Positions 54,001 through 63,090 of a stretch of DNA of 64,000 bases are shown here, in pieces. The translations under genes and the position numbers were made by a program. Numbering within the stretch: position 1 is the stretch's first letter; each line of letters starts with the position of its first letter. Origin of the DNA: Streptomyces sp. TP-A0356 (lineage in GTDB: Bacteria > Actinomycetota > Actinomycetes > Streptomycetales > Streptomycetaceae); contig NZ_BBZJ01000017.1 in the NCBI RefSeq assembly GCF_001417775.1, forward strand, positions 310,001 through 374,000. The letters are read 5' to 3'. The notes beneath the pieces are model-generated. The model was not told the origin of the DNA and did no database searches. It saw nothing but the letters and a program-made list of their open reading frames with translations.

Positions 54001-54209
54001 AGAACAGCGGCCTGGACGTCGCCGACCGCATCGCGCTGCGCTGGACGTCCACGGACCCGGCGGTCATCGCGGCCCTGACCGAGCACTCCGAGCTGATCGC
54101 CGACGAGGTCCTGGCCACGGACTTCGCCCAGGGCGAGGCGGACGAGACATACGGTGAGCCGTTCGTCGACGAGTCCCTCTCCCTGACCTTCCGCCTGCGC
54201 AAGGCGTAA
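51078..54209 (+). CDS. ileS: Isoleucyl-tRNA synthetase with GAHH active-site motif
   Basis: A 1043-residue class I synthetase of the eukaryote-like type 2. The usual HxGH motif reads GAHH (57-60) in PPTANGMPGAHHIEARVF, a swap of the first and third positions. KMSKH is at about 596-600. Zinc-finger Cys pairs occur in CPRCG, CWRCH and CPQCG. The editing domain (WTTTPWTL, then TGLVHQSPAFGEDD) is intact. Regulated by the upstream T-box. Such GXHH forms have been linked to very strong mupirocin resistance; whether this one is resistant is inferred. Followed by a strong terminator. Confidence 0.97.
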   Translation: MTQYRQVPAQVDLPALEHTVLDFWREQKIFAKSLEQSEGRPEWVFYEGPPTANGMPGAHHIEARVFKDVFPRFRTMRGYHVARKAGWDCHGLPVELAVEKELGFNGKKDIEAYGIAEFNAKCRASVTRHTDAFAELTTRMGYWVDLDDAYRTMDPEYVESVWWSLKEIFGKGLLVQDHRVAPWCPRCGTGLSDHELAQGYETVVDPSVYVRFPLTSGPLAGEAWLLVWTTTPWTLVSNTAVAAHPEVTYVVATNGEEKLVVAEPLVGKALGEGWETTGQTFTGAEMERWSYQRPFELVEFPAPAHYVVNAEYVTTEDGTGLVHQSPAFGEDDLRVCRAYGLPVVNPVRPDGTFEEDVPLVGGVFFKKADEKLTEDLKQRGLLFKHLPYEHSYPHCWRCHTALLYYAQPSWYIRTTAIKDRLLQENEKTNWYPETVKHGRFGDWLNNNIDWALSRSRYWGTPLPIWRCEDDHLTCVGSRAELTELTGTDQSELDPHRPFIDEVTFACPQCGRTATRVPEVIDAWYDSGSMPFAQWGYPYKNKELFESRYPAQFISEAIDQTRGWFYTLMAVGTLVFDRSSYENVVCLGHILAEDGRKMSKHLGNILQPIPLMDQHGADAVRWFMAAGGSPWAARRVGHGTIQEVVRKTLLTYWNTVAFQALYARTCGWAPSGADPAPDDRPVLDRWLLSELHALTDQVTQALEAYDTQRAGKLLSAFVDDLSNWYVRRSRRRFWQGDKAALRTLHEVLETVTKLMAPITPFITERVWQDLVVPVTPGAPESVHLASWPEADLSAIDPVLSKQMVLVRRLVELGRATRAESGVKTRQPLSRALVAAAGFETLDTELHTQITEELNVEALASLSEVGGSLVDTTAKANFRALGKRFGKRVQDVAKAIANADAAALSLALREGTATVEVDGETVTLAADEVIITETPREGWSVASDSGATVALDLEITEKLRQAGLARDAIRLIQEARKNSGLDVADRIALRWTSTDPAVIAALTEHSELIADEVLATDFAQGEADETYGEPFVDESLSLTFRLRKA

Positions 54210-54218
54210 CGGCCCACA

Positions 54219-54265
54219 CGAAGGCCCGGACCCGCCGGAAGAATCTTGGCGGGTCCGGGCCTTCG
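54219..54265 (+). terminator. ileS terminator
   Basis: Perfect arms CGAAGGCCCGGACCCGCC (54219-54236) and GGCGGGTCCGGGCCTTCG (54248-54265) with an 11-nt loop begin 9 nt after the ileS stop. Confidence 0.92.
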
Positions 54266-54338
54266 GCGTTGCGTACGCACGCACAAGCGCTCCCACGTCC
54301 GAACACAGAGGCCGGTGCCTCCGAGCGCGCGTAGCACA

Positions 54339-54376
54339 AGGGCGGGGCCCCGGATCGAGATCCGGGGCCCCGCCCT
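54339..54376 (-). terminator. divIVA terminator
   Basis: Perfect 18-bp arms AGGGCGGGGCCCCGGATC (54339-54356) and GATCCGGGGCCCCGCCCT (54359-54376) around GA lie 35 nt beyond the divIVA stop. Together with the ileS hairpin it isolates the two convergent operons. Confidence 0.92.
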
Positions 54377-54411
54377 GAACGCTGCCGACACCTACGGCGT
54401 ACTCATGACCG

Positions 54412-55611
54412 TCAGTTGTCGTCCTCGTCGATGAGGAACCCGCGCATCGGCGACGGGGCCTGGCCCATCGGCGAAGGGCCCTGCGGGCGGACCGGCGCCA
54501 TCGGCTGGGTCATCGCCGGGGACATCTGCTGCTGACCGCCGTAGGACGGGGCGGACGGAGCCGGGCCGCCGCCCATCGTCTGGCTGCCGCCGTACGACGG
54601 GGCGCTCGCACCCGCCGGAGCCATCGACGGCGCCGACGGCGACGGCAGGGAGGCCGTGGCCGGGGTGCGCGGCGGGGCCAGCGAGTCGTCGGCCTGGGTC
54701 TCCAGCTGGCGCAGCTGCGACTCCAGGTACGACTTCAGACGCGTGCGGTACTCGCGCTCGAAGCCGCGCAGGTCCTCGACCTTGCGCTCCAGCGTGGCGC
54801 GGGCGGACTCCAGCGAGCCCATCGCGACACGGTGCTTCTCCTGCGCGTCCCGCTCCAGGGCGTCGGCCTTGGCACGGGCGTCGCGCTCCAGACCCTCGGC
54901 GCGGCTGCGAGCCTCGCCGACGATCTTGTTGGCCTCGGAACGGGCCTCGGCGATCGCCTGGTCGGCGGTCTGCTGGGCCAGCGAGAGGACACGCGCGGCG
55001 CTGTCGCCGCCGGGACCCTGGCCGGGCCCGCCCATGGGACCACCCATGGGGCCGCCCATCGGACCACCCATGGGGCCGCCCATCTGCTGCTGCATCGGGG
55101 GCTGGCCCCCCATCGGCCCTTGACCCATCGGCCCTTGACCCATCGGACCCTGGCCCATCGGCCCCTGACCCATGGGGCCCTGGCCCATCGGACCCTGGCC
55201 CATCGGACCCTGACCCATCGGGCCGGGCCCCTGGGGACCACCCTGGCCGCCGCCCGGGCCGGCGGGCAGCTGCGGGGCACCGCTCGGCAGCTGGGGCGGG
55301 CCACCCATGGGGCCACCCATCTGCTGCTGCGGCGGGCCCGATATCCCGGCGGGGACGGGAGCCCCGGGACCGCGCATGCCCTGCTGCTGGTCCTGCGGCT
55401 CCGGGGGCTTGCGCATGTTCTGCTGGTTCTGCGCGGCGGCACGCGTGGCAGCGGCCAGCTTGGCGCGCAGGTCCTCGTTCTCCCGGAGCAGGCGGGTCAG
55501 TTCGGCTTCGACCTCGTCGAGGAAGGCATCGACCTCGTCCTCGTCATAGCCTTCTCGGAGGCGGACGGTCGTGAACTGCTTGTTCCGCACGTCCTCGGGG
55601 GTCAACGGCAT
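54412..55611 (-). CDS. divIVA: DivIVA polar-growth protein
   Basis: A 399-residue cytoskeletal protein that marks hyphal tips and directs apical growth. The N-terminal lipid-binding domain [20 protein letters not shown] and first coiled coil ([20 protein letters not shown]) are followed by a Pro/Gln/Gly linker with eight GPMGQ-type units (130-169) and GPMG units to 196, then a long second coiled coil ([20 protein letters not shown] to about 310). The C-terminus is Pro/Ser-rich and ends [10 protein letters not shown]. The linker is longer than in many relatives through repeat growth. It is last of the division cluster on this strand. Confidence 0.97.
   Translation of the reverse strand: MPLTPEDVRNKQFTTVRLREGYDEDEVDAFLDEVEAELTRLLRENEDLRAKLAAATRAAAQNQQNMRKPPEPQDQQQGMRGPGAPVPAGISGPPQQQMGGPMGGPPQLPSGAPQLPAGPGGGQGGPQGPGPMGQGPMGQGPMGQGPMGQGPMGQGPMGQGPMGQGPMGGQPPMQQQMGGPMGGPMGGPMGGPMGGPGQGPGGDSAARVLSLAQQTADQAIAEARSEANKIVGEARSRAEGLERDARAKADALERDAQEKHRVAMGSLESARATLERKVEDLRGFEREYRTRLKSYLESQLRQLETQADDSLAPPRTPATASLPSPSAPSMAPAGASAPSYGGSQTMGGGPAPSAPSYGGQQQMSPAMTQPMAPVRPQGPSPMGQAPSPMRGFLIDEDDN
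55105..55224 (-). repeat. 15-bp coding repeats for GPMGQ units in divIVA
   Basis: Eight consecutive 15-bp units code for GPMGQ (the last GPMGG). Codon usage is nearly identical between units (ggcccctgacccatc type on the plus strand), which indicates recent duplication by slippage. Further GPMG units follow at 55025-55080. Confidence 0.88.
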
Positions 55612-55663
55612 CTCTTCACCTCAACGTAGTCATCGGCAACCGGCAAGACCGTATCGTCCACAT

Positions 55664-55954
55664 TCACCTCGCGAAGCTGCCCACGATGGAGATCAGGATG
55701 TAGACGATGATCATCAGTACGAAGAAGGACAGGTCGAGCGCCACGCCCCCGAGACGCAGCGGCGGGATGAACCGCCGCAGAAGCTTCAACGGTGGATCAG
55801 TGACAGTGTAGGTGGCCTCCAGAATGACCACCATCGCCTTGCCGGGTTGCCATGAGCGGGCGAACTGGAAGACGTAGTCCATGACCAACCGGAAAATCAG
55901 CACGACGAGGAAGCACATCAGCGCGACTTTGATGACGTCCAAGACCACGCCCAT
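55664..55954 (-). CDS. YggT/YlmG-family membrane protein
   Basis: A 96-residue membrane protein with two hydrophobic segments (ALMCFLVVLIFRLVMDYVFQ and LDLSFFVLMIIVYILISIVG). The conserved TDPPLKLLRRFIPPLRLGGV loop and the ATYTVTDPP motif are the family hallmark. It is always found between sepF and divIVA in Actinobacteria and Firmicutes and is thought to help in membrane or division organisation. ATG at 55954. Confidence 0.93.
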   Translation of the reverse strand: MGVVLDVIKVALMCFLVVLIFRLVMDYVFQFARSWQPGKAMVVILEATYTVTDPPLKLLRRFIPPLRLGGVALDLSFFVLMIIVYILISIVGSFAR

Positions 55955-56007
55955 GATCCGTGCTTCCCTCTCCCCTGTACCCGTGTCCGTCTTTCCGGTG
56001 GTGCGTC

Positions 56008-56649
56008 TCAGCTCTGGTTGAAGAACCCGCCCTCTGCGATGCGGGCCTTGTCCTCCGCCGTGACATCGACGTTAGCAGGCGACAACAGGAACACCTTCTG
56101 CGTCACCCGCTCGATGCTGCCGTGAAGACCAAACACCAAACCGGCCGCAAAGTCGACAAGTCGCTTCGCATCTGTGTCATCCATCTCAGTCAGATTCATG
56201 ATCACCGGAGTGCCCTCACGGAAGTGTTCCCCGATGGTACGGGCCTCGTTGTAGGTCCGGGGGTGAAGCGTGGTGATCCGGTACGGCTCTCGTTCGGACA
56301 CGACCTTGGGCATGATCACCGGTGCGTTCTTCTCCAGGCTCTGGCGTTCTTGTGTGATGGATGCCACGGGGGCGATGCGGGCCGGACGCCCGGATTCCGC
56401 GGGTAGCGAAGCGGATTGGGGCACCGGTTCACGTTGCGCCGGCGGCTGGACGACTCGCACCGATTCATCCCTTTGGGGTTGAAGTGCCTGGTGCGACTGG
56501 TGGGGCGGTTCATGCCGCCTGCGGTCCCGCTCCGGTTCCGGGTCGAGTTCGGGCTCGAAGTCGTCGTCGGGGTCGAATCCCCTGCCGTCGTACCCATCGT
56601 CCTCCACGAGGCCGAGGTAGACCGCCATCTTGCGCATCGCGCCGGCCAT
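56008..56649 (-). CDS. sepF: SepF cell-division protein
   Basis: A 213-residue FtsZ-binding membrane anchor. It begins [20 protein letters not shown], where the amphipathic N-terminus binds membrane. A long charged linker follows (about 25-120, rich in Glu, Arg, Gln). The C-terminal domain has [20 protein letters not shown] and [20 protein letters not shown], and [20 protein letters not shown], the core that polymerises and binds FtsZ. ATG at 56649 was chosen over an upstream frame because it matches the known protein length of 213. A GAGGACTC precedes it. Confidence 0.96.
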   Translation of the reverse strand: MAGAMRKMAVYLGLVEDDGYDGRGFDPDDDFEPELDPEPERDRRRHEPPHQSHQALQPQRDESVRVVQPPAQREPVPQSASLPAESGRPARIAPVASITQERQSLEKNAPVIMPKVVSEREPYRITTLHPRTYNEARTIGEHFREGTPVIMNLTEMDDTDAKRLVDFAAGLVFGLHGSIERVTQKVFLLSPANVDVTAEDKARIAEGGFFNQS

Positions 56650-56778
56650 GCTCTGAGTCCTCCGCTCTGTGGTGGATCGACTGACGACTGCCAAATGCCC
56701 GCGATCCACGAGGTCGTTATGCCCGCCCATCAGCGGGAATGACCATATTTTCTGCTGTGGTCCGACTTCTTGGCGACG

Positions 56779-57498
56779 TTACCCGAGCCTGGGGCGGACT
56801 CCGAGTACCGCGGTGCCGACGCGCACATGTGTCGCCCCGGCGGCCACGGCCTGTTCGAGGTCCGCACTCATCCCTGCCGAGACCATGGTTGCAGCCGGAT
56901 GGGCTCGGCGCAGGTCGGTCGACAAATCCATCAACCGCCCGAACGCCGCCTCTTGACGCCCCGCGTACTCTCCGGTGAGCGGGGCTACGGTCATCAGGCC
57001 GTCCAGCCTCAGCCCCGGAGCCTCCGCGACGAGGTCGCCCAACTCTTCGATTCCCGCGGGTGCCACACCTCCGCGCTCCCCGCGCCCGCTCTCGCTCGCG
57101 TCGAGGGCCACCTGCAGGAGGCAGCCCACCTCGCGCCCGGCCCGTACGGCCTCCCGTGACAGTGCTGTGACGAGCTTGGAACGATCTACGGACTGCACGA
57201 GATCCGCATAACCGACCACGGATCGCACCTTGTTGGTCTGCAATTGACCGACGAAGTGCCAGGTAAGCGGCAGATCCGAGCATGCGGCCGCCTTGGGAGC
57301 CGCGTCCTGGTCCCGGTTCTCGGCCACATGTCGCACACCGAGTTCCGACAGAATTCGCACATCGTCGGCGGGGTAGGTCTTGGTGACCACGATCAGGGTC
57401 ACCTCCTCCCGCTTGCGCCCGGCGGCCCGGCAGGCGGCCGCGATGCGCTCCTCCACTTTCGCGAGGTTCGCGGCGATCTGGTGCTTACGATCCGTCAT
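56779..57498 (-). CDS. YggS-family PLP homeostasis protein
   Basis: A 239-residue PLP-binding TIM barrel without a second domain. PLP is held by the Lys of LIVVTKTYPADDV (K40). The motifs LTWHFVGQLQTNKVRSVV, SVDRSKLVTALS and LDGLMTVAP fit YggS/PROSC proteins, which buffer PLP. The C-terminal phosphate loop reads HVRVGTAVLG, near the usual RIGTAIFG. It overlaps the general ylm region upstream of sepF. Confidence 0.94.
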   Translation of the reverse strand: MTDRKHQIAANLAKVEERIAAACRAAGRKREEVTLIVVTKTYPADDVRILSELGVRHVAENRDQDAAPKAAACSDLPLTWHFVGQLQTNKVRSVVGYADLVQSVDRSKLVTALSREAVRAGREVGCLLQVALDASESGRGERGGVAPAGIEELGDLVAEAPGLRLDGLMTVAPLTGEYAGRQEAAFGRLMDLSTDLRRAHPAATMVSAGMSADLEQAVAAGATHVRVGTAVLGVRPRLG

Positions 57499-57504
57499 GC
57501 TCCA

Positions 57505-58233
57505 TCAGTCCAGCCAGACGTAGCCCGCGAGCCGCCCAGTGGTGCGGTCGCGGCGGTACGAGAAGTGGTCGCCCGATTCGAGTGTGCACACCGGCGACTG
57601 CTCCCGGTCGCGCACCCCGAGCCGTTCGAGCTGCGCGTGCACGCCGGCGGTCACGTCGACCGCGGGAGTGCCCCAGCTGGTCTCGGCGTGCGCCGCCGGC
57701 TCGACGGCGGACACGTCGGCGCGCATCACCTCCGGCACCTCGTAGCACCGGCCGCAGACCGCGGGTCCCGTGCGGGCGACGATCCGGGACGGCTCGGCGC
57801 CCAGTTCCATCATCGCGCGTACCGCGGCGGGCACGACCCCGGCGACCATGCCGGGCCGGCCCGCGTGGGCGGCGGCCGCGATCCCGGCGACGGGGTCGGC
57901 GAGCAGAACGGGCGTGCAGTCCGCGGTGAGCACGGCGAGGGGGAGGCCGCGCCGCGCGGTGACGATCGCGTCCACGTCGGGCACCGGCTTCGCGCCCCAG
58001 GGCTCGTCGACCACCGCCACATCCGGTCCGTGCACCTGGTTCATCCAGACCACCCGGGCCGGGTCGAGTCCCAGCGACCGCGCGGCCAGCTCACGGTTGG
58101 TGCGCACGGCGTCGGGGTCGTCACCGACCGCGCCGCCGAGATTGAGCTCCTCGTACGGAGCGGCGCTCACCCCGCCCCACCGGTCGGTGAAGGCGAAGTG
58201 CGCGCCGCTCACGGTGTCGCGCTGTCCTATCAC
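57505..58233 (-). CDS. PgeF/YlmD-type laccase-domain enzyme
   Basis: A 242-residue DUF152/multicopper polyphenol-oxidase-like protein, now understood as a peptidoglycan editing or purine nucleoside-handling enzyme. The metal ligands are in [13 protein letters not shown] (His), [13 protein letters not shown] (Cys) and [14 protein letters not shown] (His). GTG at 58233 overlaps the ftsZ stop as GTGA. Its start codon follows ftsZ, so translation is coupled. Function in Streptomyces is not settled; the family name reflects work in other bacteria. Confidence 0.9.
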   Translation of the reverse strand: MIGQRDTVSGAHFAFTDRWGGVSAAPYEELNLGGAVGDDPDAVRTNRELAARSLGLDPARVVWMNQVHGPDVAVVDEPWGAKPVPDVDAIVTARRGLPLAVLTADCTPVLLADPVAGIAAAAHAGRPGMVAGVVPAAVRAMMELGAEPSRIVARTGPAVCGRCYEVPEVMRADVSAVEPAAHAETSWGTPAVDVTAGVHAQLERLGVRDREQSPVCTLESGDHFSYRRDRTTGRLAGYVWLD

Positions 58234-59417
58234 TTGAGGAAGTCCGGTACGTCCAGTTCCTCGGCGGCGCTGTCCGAGTAGGTCCGCGACGGCGGGACCA
58301 CCGGCGGGGCCACCGGGAGGTCGCTCACCGGCTCCGGTTGGGGCTCCGGCATCTCCTTCGGCGTGACGCTGCCCAGCGAGCCGAACGACGGACGGCTCTC
58401 GGCGGGCCGGACCGGCTCCTCGCGCTTGACCGAGGACGAGCCGAGCACGTTCTCCCGCTTGGCCGGGGGCTGGCCGCCGTCGAAGCCGGCGGCGATCACG
58501 GTGACCCGTACCTCGTCCCCGAGGGCGTCGTCGATGACGGCGCCGAAGATGATGTTGGCCTCCGGGTGCGCGGCCTCGCTCACCAGCTGGGCGGCCTCGT
58601 TGATCTCGAAGAGGCCGAGGTCGGAACCGCCGGAGATGGACAGCAGCACACCGCGGGCGCCGTCGATGGACGCCTCGAGCAGCGGCGAGGAGATCGCCAT
58701 CTCGGCCGCGGCCACCGCGCGGTCGTCGCCGCGCGCCGAGCCGATGCCCATGAGGGCCGAACCGGCCTCGGACATCACGGACTTGACGTCGGCGAAGTCG
58801 AGGTTGATCAGACCGGGGGTGGTGATGAGGTCGGTGATGCCCTGAACACCGGAGAGCAGCACCTGGTCCGCCGACTTGAAGGCGTCGAGGACGGAGACCT
58901 GGCGGTCCGAGATGGACAGCAGCCGGTCGTTCGGGATGACGATCAGGGTGTCGACCTCTTCGCGCAGCTCGGCGATGCCGTCCTCGGCCTGGTTGGCGCG
59001 GCGCCGTCCTTCGAAGGTGAACGGGCGCGTGACCACGCCGATGGTGAGGGCGCCGAGAGAGCGCGCGATGTTGGCCACGACCGGCGCGCCGCCGGTGCCG
59101 GTTCCGCCGCCTTCTCCGGCCGTGACGAAGACCATGTCGGCCCCCTTGAGGACCTCCTCGATCTCCTCGCGGTGGTCCTCGGCGGCCTTGCGGCCGACGG
59201 CCGGGTTGGCGCCGGCGCCGAGTCCGCGGGTGAGTTCGCGGCCGACGTCGAGCTTGACGTCGGCGTCGCTCATCAACAGAGCTTGCGCGTCGGTGTTGAT
59301 GGCGATGAACTCGACGCCCTTGAGACCGACCTCGATCATCCGGTTGATGGCATTGACACCACCGCCGCCGACACCGATGACCTTGATGACTGCGAGGTAG
59401 TTCTGCGGTGCTGCCAC
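58230..59417 (-). CDS. ftsZ: FtsZ, tubulin-like division GTPase
   Basis: A 395-residue GTPase that forms the cytokinetic ring and sporulation ladders. The GTP-binding motif GGGTGTG is at 103-109, with [20 protein letters not shown] at the start and [15 protein letters not shown] for the T7-type catalytic loop region. A Pro/Glu-rich linker ([20 protein letters not shown]) leads to the conserved C-terminal peptide [10 protein letters not shown], which binds SepF. GTG at 59417 follows GAGAGG. At least one promoter and an inverted repeat lie in the gap to ftsQ. Confidence 0.98.
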   Translation of the reverse strand: MAAPQNYLAVIKVIGVGGGGVNAINRMIEVGLKGVEFIAINTDAQALLMSDADVKLDVGRELTRGLGAGANPAVGRKAAEDHREEIEEVLKGADMVFVTAGEGGGTGTGGAPVVANIARSLGALTIGVVTRPFTFEGRRRANQAEDGIAELREEVDTLIVIPNDRLLSISDRQVSVLDAFKSADQVLLSGVQGITDLITTPGLINLDFADVKSVMSEAGSALMGIGSARGDDRAVAAAEMAISSPLLEASIDGARGVLLSISGGSDLGLFEINEAAQLVSEAAHPEANIIFGAVIDDALGDEVRVTVIAAGFDGGQPPAKRENVLGSSSVKREEPVRPAESRPSFGSLGSVTPKEMPEPQPEPVSDLPVAPPVVPPSRTYSDSAAEELDVPDFLK

Positions 59418-59520
59418 GTCGAAGGCCTCTCGCCTCGAATTACGTTGCCCTCGTCCCCCGGGTGCCCCGCGGTCCGACGGCTGATGCCGAATGGGACGGT
59501 CCGAACGCCGACCCGAACCC

Positions 59521-59541
59521 TAACCCTGAAGTTTAGGGTTA
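59521..59541. promoter_or_regulatory. Inverted repeat in the ftsZ leader
   Basis: TAACCCT - GAAGTTT - AGGGTTA, perfect 7-bp arms, lies 104 nt upstream of the ftsZ start, between the start codon and the candidate promoter. A partial third arm (AACCCT) precedes it. It could be a leader hairpin or operator. Confidence 0.5.
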
Positions 59542-59576
59542 CCAGTGTGTCTGTTCCTTGGACTCTTCCGAACAGG

Positions 59577-59606
59577 ACACTAAGTCGACAAGTGGCGCAC
59601 GTTCAA
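59577..59606 (-). promoter_or_regulatory. Candidate ftsZ promoter
   Basis: Minus strand: -35 TTGAAC (59601-59606), 18-bp spacer, -10 TAGTGT (59577-59582). The start near 59570 would give a leader of about 150 nt. Several ftsZ promoters are known in Streptomyces, including a sporulation-specific one; which one this is cannot be decided. Confidence 0.5.
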
Positions 59607-59696
59607 CGAACACGCCGAACCTCCCGTTTTTCTTTTCACCCTATGTGATCAGCCATAGCAGTGCCCAACCAGGGTGCTGGCCTGCGCGGATGTGCG

Positions 59697-60482
59697 TCAA
59701 CTCCCCGATGACGCAGGGGCGGTGGGAACGCTCACGTCGAAATGCCGGGCACGCGGGGCGGCTCTCATCAGGGCGCTCAGCGTGGCCGCCTTCGCTCCGC
59801 CCTTCTCGTCACTGCCCCACATCACGCTCCGACCGCCCGTCAACTCCAGCGAGATGGAGTCGTACGAACCGACCTTGACGGTCCGTATGTCGCGGGCCAC
59901 GGCGGCCGGTACCTCCCGGGCCACACGGGCCGCCTCGCGGGTCAGCCGGTCGATGCCGAAGCGGCGCAGACCGACCGACCGGGACACCGTCAATTGCAGT
60001 GCGGGAACGCCCGCCGGGGGGTGGGGAACCGTGGCGAAACGCACGCCTTCGCCGTCCACTTCGACGAACTTTCCGCCGTCCCCGACGACCAGGACGGGAG
60101 TACGTTCGGTCACCTTCAGGCCGATTCCACGGGGCCACGATCGGACGACGTCAACCGAGTCGATCCGGGGCAGTCTCCGGCGCAGACGGGCCCCGATCGC
60201 ATCGGTGTCGAGGGAGATCAGGGGAGTTCCGAGCCGTACGCCGGCCGCCTCGCGCACCTGTGTCTCGGTCAGAACGCGCGCCCCGGAGACGGAGACCCGC
60301 TGAACGCGCAGCCACGGGGAGCCGTACAGCAGCCAGATGCAGCCGCCGACCACCAACCCGAAGGCGCACAAAAGGATGATGAGCATACGAAGGCGCAGCA
60401 GCCGCCCGGTGCGGGGCGGCCGGTGCGGGCCGGACTCCCGTTGGTGCCGTTCGCCGCTCTCGGCGGTCGTCGGTCCGGCCAC
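59697..60482 (-). CDS. ftsQ: FtsQ cell-division protein
   Basis: A 261-residue single-pass membrane protein of the divisome. A short cytoplasmic region with Arg/His, one helix (LRMLIILLCAFGLVVGGCIW), then a POTRA domain (WLRVQRVSVSGARVLTETQV) and the FtsQ beta domain (SWPRGIGLKVTERTPVLVVG). GTG at 60482. It is separated from ftsZ by a 279-bp gap that holds promoters, so ftsZ can be expressed independently. Confidence 0.96.
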   Translation of the reverse strand: MAGPTTAESGERHQRESGPHRPPRTGRLLRLRMLIILLCAFGLVVGGCIWLLYGSPWLRVQRVSVSGARVLTETQVREAAGVRLGTPLISLDTDAIGARLRRRLPRIDSVDVVRSWPRGIGLKVTERTPVLVVGDGGKFVEVDGEGVRFATVPHPPAGVPALQLTVSRSVGLRRFGIDRLTREAARVAREVPAAVARDIRTVKVGSYDSISLELTGGRSVMWGSDEKGGAKAATLSALMRAAPRARHFDVSVPTAPASSGS

Positions 60483-60507
60483 GCTCCCTGCCTTCCCTCA
60501 TGTGGTC

Positions 60508-61599
60508 CTAGTGGTGGCGCGAGGCGATCGCCTCGTACACCATGCCGACGAGCAGGTCGTCGGCGTCCCGGCGGCCGAACTCGGCTGCGGCGCGGGACAT
60601 CTGGTACAGCCGGTGCGGGTCGGCGAGCACGGGCAGGACGTTCTGCTGAACCCACTCGGGGGTGAGTTCCGCGTCGTCGACCAGCAGTCCGCCGCCGGCC
60701 TTGACCACCGGCTGGGCGTTCAGCCGCTGTTCGCCGTTGCCGATGGGCAGCGGAACGTACGCGGCCGGGAGTCCGACGGCGGAGAGCTCGGCGACGGTCA
60801 TCGCGCCCGCACGGCAGAGCATCATGTCGGCCGCCGCGTACGCGAGGTCCATCCGGTCCACGTACGGTACCGGGACGTAGGGGGGCATCCCCGGCATCTG
60901 GTGCACCTGCGGCAGTTCGTTCTTCGGGCCGACCGCGTGCAGGATCTGGATGCCCGACTGCTGGAGGTAGGGGGCGACCTGCTGGACCACCTCGTTGAGC
61001 CGGCGGGCGCCCTGCGAGCCGCCGGAGACCAGCAGTGTGGGCAGGTTGGGGTCGAGACCGAACGCGGCGCGGGCCTCCGGGCGCACGGCGGCCCGGTCCA
61101 GGGTCGCGATCGAGCGGCGCAGCGGGATGCCGATGTACCGGGCGCCTCGCAGCTTGCTGTCCGGGGTGGATACGGCGACCTGGGCCGCGTACCGGGAGCC
61201 GATCTTGTTGGCCAGGCCGGGGCGCGCATTGGCCTCGTGGATGACGATCGGCACACCCAGGCGCTTGGCGGCGAGATAGCCGGGCAGGGCGACATAGCCG
61301 CCGAAGCCGACGACGACGTCCGCCTTGGTGCGCTCCAGGATCTGCTCGGCCGCCTTGATCGTGCCGCGCAGCCGCCCGGGGACCGTGATCAGCTCGGGGG
61401 TGGGCTTGCGCGGCAGGGGGACGGCGGGGATCAGCGCGAGTTCATAGCCCCGCTCGGGGACGAGCCTGGTCTCCAGGCCGCGCTCCGTGCCCAGGGCCGT
61501 GATCCCCACGGTCGGATCCTGCCTGCGCAGGGCGTCCGCGAGGGCGAGCGCGGGCTCGATGTGGCCGGCGGTCCCCCCACCGGCGAGTACGACATGCAC
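60508..61599 (-). CDS. murG: UDP-GlcNAc:lipid I GlcNAc transferase
   Basis: A 363-residue GT28 glycosyltransferase that converts lipid I to lipid II on the cytoplasmic side of the membrane. The glycine loops [20 protein letters not shown] and [20 protein letters not shown] and the C-domain motif [20 protein letters not shown] are present. ATG at 61599 starts [20 protein letters not shown]. It lies 6 nt after ftsW on the same strand, and ftsQ follows after 25 nt. Confidence 0.97.
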   Translation of the reverse strand: MHVVLAGGGTAGHIEPALALADALRRQDPTVGITALGTERGLETRLVPERGYELALIPAVPLPRKPTPELITVPGRLRGTIKAAEQILERTKADVVVGFGGYVALPGYLAAKRLGVPIVIHEANARPGLANKIGSRYAAQVAVSTPDSKLRGARYIGIPLRRSIATLDRAAVRPEARAAFGLDPNLPTLLVSGGSQGARRLNEVVQQVAPYLQQSGIQILHAVGPKNELPQVHQMPGMPPYVPVPYVDRMDLAYAAADMMLCRAGAMTVAELSAVGLPAAYVPLPIGNGEQRLNAQPVVKAGGGLLVDDAELTPEWVQQNVLPVLADPHRLYQMSRAAAEFGRRDADDLLVGMVYEAIASRHH

Positions 61600-61605
61600 C
61601 GAAAT

Positions 61606-62943
61606 TCACCGCTCTCCGGACGAACGCGCCGCCGAGGCACGCCGTCGCATCGTGTTCCATCTCCGAGGTCCCGAAGGACCTCCAGCCCGCTTTCTACCAA
61701 AGCGGGGTTGCCGCATCGCAAGCGCCGCCCGCGCACCGGGCTCGTCGCGCGCGAAGGCGATCAGCAGCCCGATGGCGAACATGGTCGGCAACAGGGCGGA
61801 TCCCCCGTAGGAGAACAGCGGGAGGGGGACACCGGCGATCGGCAGCAGACCGAGCACCGCACCCATGTTGATCACCGCCTGCGCGATGATCCAGGTCGTC
61901 ACGCCTCCCGCGGCATACCTCACGAAGGGATCCTCCGTGCGTCCGGCCACGCGGATACCCGCATAGCCTAGAGCCGCGAAGAGGGCGACCACCGACAGCG
62001 TCCCCGCGAGGCCCAGTTCCTCACCGGTGACGGCGAAGATGAAGTCGGTGTGTGCTTCGGGCAGTTGGCCCCATTTCTCCACACTGGCACCGAGTCCGGA
62101 ACCGAAAATTCCACCCGACGCGAGCGCGTAGATGCCATGCACGCCCTGCCAGCAGATGTCGTTCGGTCCGGGGTCGGTGGCGCCGATGCAGGCGAGCCGG
62201 TTCAAGCGGTGCGGGCTGGTCTCGATGGCGATGGCAGCGAGCACCACGGCGACGGTCAGCACGCCGACGAACAGTCGGGTGGGCGCCCCGGCCATCCACA
62301 GCAGGCCGAACAGGATCGCGGTCAGGATGATCGTCGTGCCCATGTCGCCGCCGAGCATGATCAGCCCGAGCAGCAGGAACGTCACCGGCACCAGCGGCAC
62401 CAGCATGTGCTTCCACTGTGTGAGCAGCCGCTTCTCCTGCTTGCGCGCGATGAGGTCGGCGCCCCACAGCACCAGCGCGAGCTTGCCGAACTCGCTGGGC
62501 TGGATCTGGAAGGAACCGCCGAGCGAGATCCAGTTCTGGTTGCCGTTGACCGCCATCCCTATCCCCGGCACCTGCACCAGGACCAGCAGGACGACGCTGC
62601 CCGCCAGTATCGGATACGCCAGCGCCCGGTGCAGCTTCGCGGGCATCCGCGAGGCGACGACCAGCAGCACGGCCCCGATCGAGGCAGCGAGGAACTGCTT
62701 GCGGAAGAAGTAAGAGCCGGGCAGCGACATCTGCAGCGCGGTGATCTGCGACGCCGAGTAGACCATCACCAGACCCAGCACGGTGATCAGCAGACTGCCG
62801 CCGAGGATCAGGTAGTAGGCGGTCAGGGGCCGGTCCCAGGCCCGCCGGGCACGCGCGAGGAGCCGGGCGACGGGGTTGTCGCCCGAGGGCCGCGGGGCAG
62901 GGGGGCGCTTGGGGGGCCGCTGGACGGTACGGCTACCGGGCAC
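61606..62943 (-). CDS. ftsW: FtsW septal peptidoglycan polymerase (SEDS)
   Basis: A 445-residue SEDS-family glycosyltransferase with about ten membrane helices. After a Pro/Arg-rich N-terminus (about 40 residues) the first helix is YYLILGGSLLITVLGLVMVY. Conserved motifs include NGNQNWISLGGSFQIQPSEF, IMLGGDMGTTIILTAILFGL, HTDFIFAVTGEELGLAG and GVPLPLFSYGGSALLPTM, which carry the catalytic Asp and Glu. GTG at 62943. A 147-nt gap separates it from murD upstream. Confidence 0.96.
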   Translation of the reverse strand: MPGSRTVQRPPKRPPAPRPSGDNPVARLLARARRAWDRPLTAYYLILGGSLLITVLGLVMVYSASQITALQMSLPGSYFFRKQFLAASIGAVLLVVASRMPAKLHRALAYPILAGSVVLLVLVQVPGIGMAVNGNQNWISLGGSFQIQPSEFGKLALVLWGADLIARKQEKRLLTQWKHMLVPLVPVTFLLLGLIMLGGDMGTTIILTAILFGLLWMAGAPTRLFVGVLTVAVVLAAIAIETSPHRLNRLACIGATDPGPNDICWQGVHGIYALASGGIFGSGLGASVEKWGQLPEAHTDFIFAVTGEELGLAGTLSVVALFAALGYAGIRVAGRTEDPFVRYAAGGVTTWIIAQAVINMGAVLGLLPIAGVPLPLFSYGGSALLPTMFAIGLLIAFARDEPGARAALAMRQPRFGRKRAGGPSGPRRWNTMRRRASAARSSGER

Positions 62944-63090
62944 CGGCGCTCACCCCCGTCACACCGGGGGAGAACGTCCCGCCGGGGGTCGCCCCGGGCG
63001 GGGAATGCCACCGCCGGATCCCCGGCCACATCCGAGTCACGCGTCCCTCCCAAGCATTCCGGGCTCGCCCGGTCCGGCCGGGGACCCGCC

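Noticed and set aside
50490..54296. A 1268-codon open frame on the minus strand opposite ileS
   Set aside because: It is a GC-rich mirror of the ileS codon structure, with no recognisable domain. IleS on the plus strand has all motifs, a T-box and a terminator.
59515..59541. Telomere-like AACCCTAACCCT
   Set aside because: It is two copies within a small hairpin in the ftsZ leader, far from chromosome ends and not an extended array.
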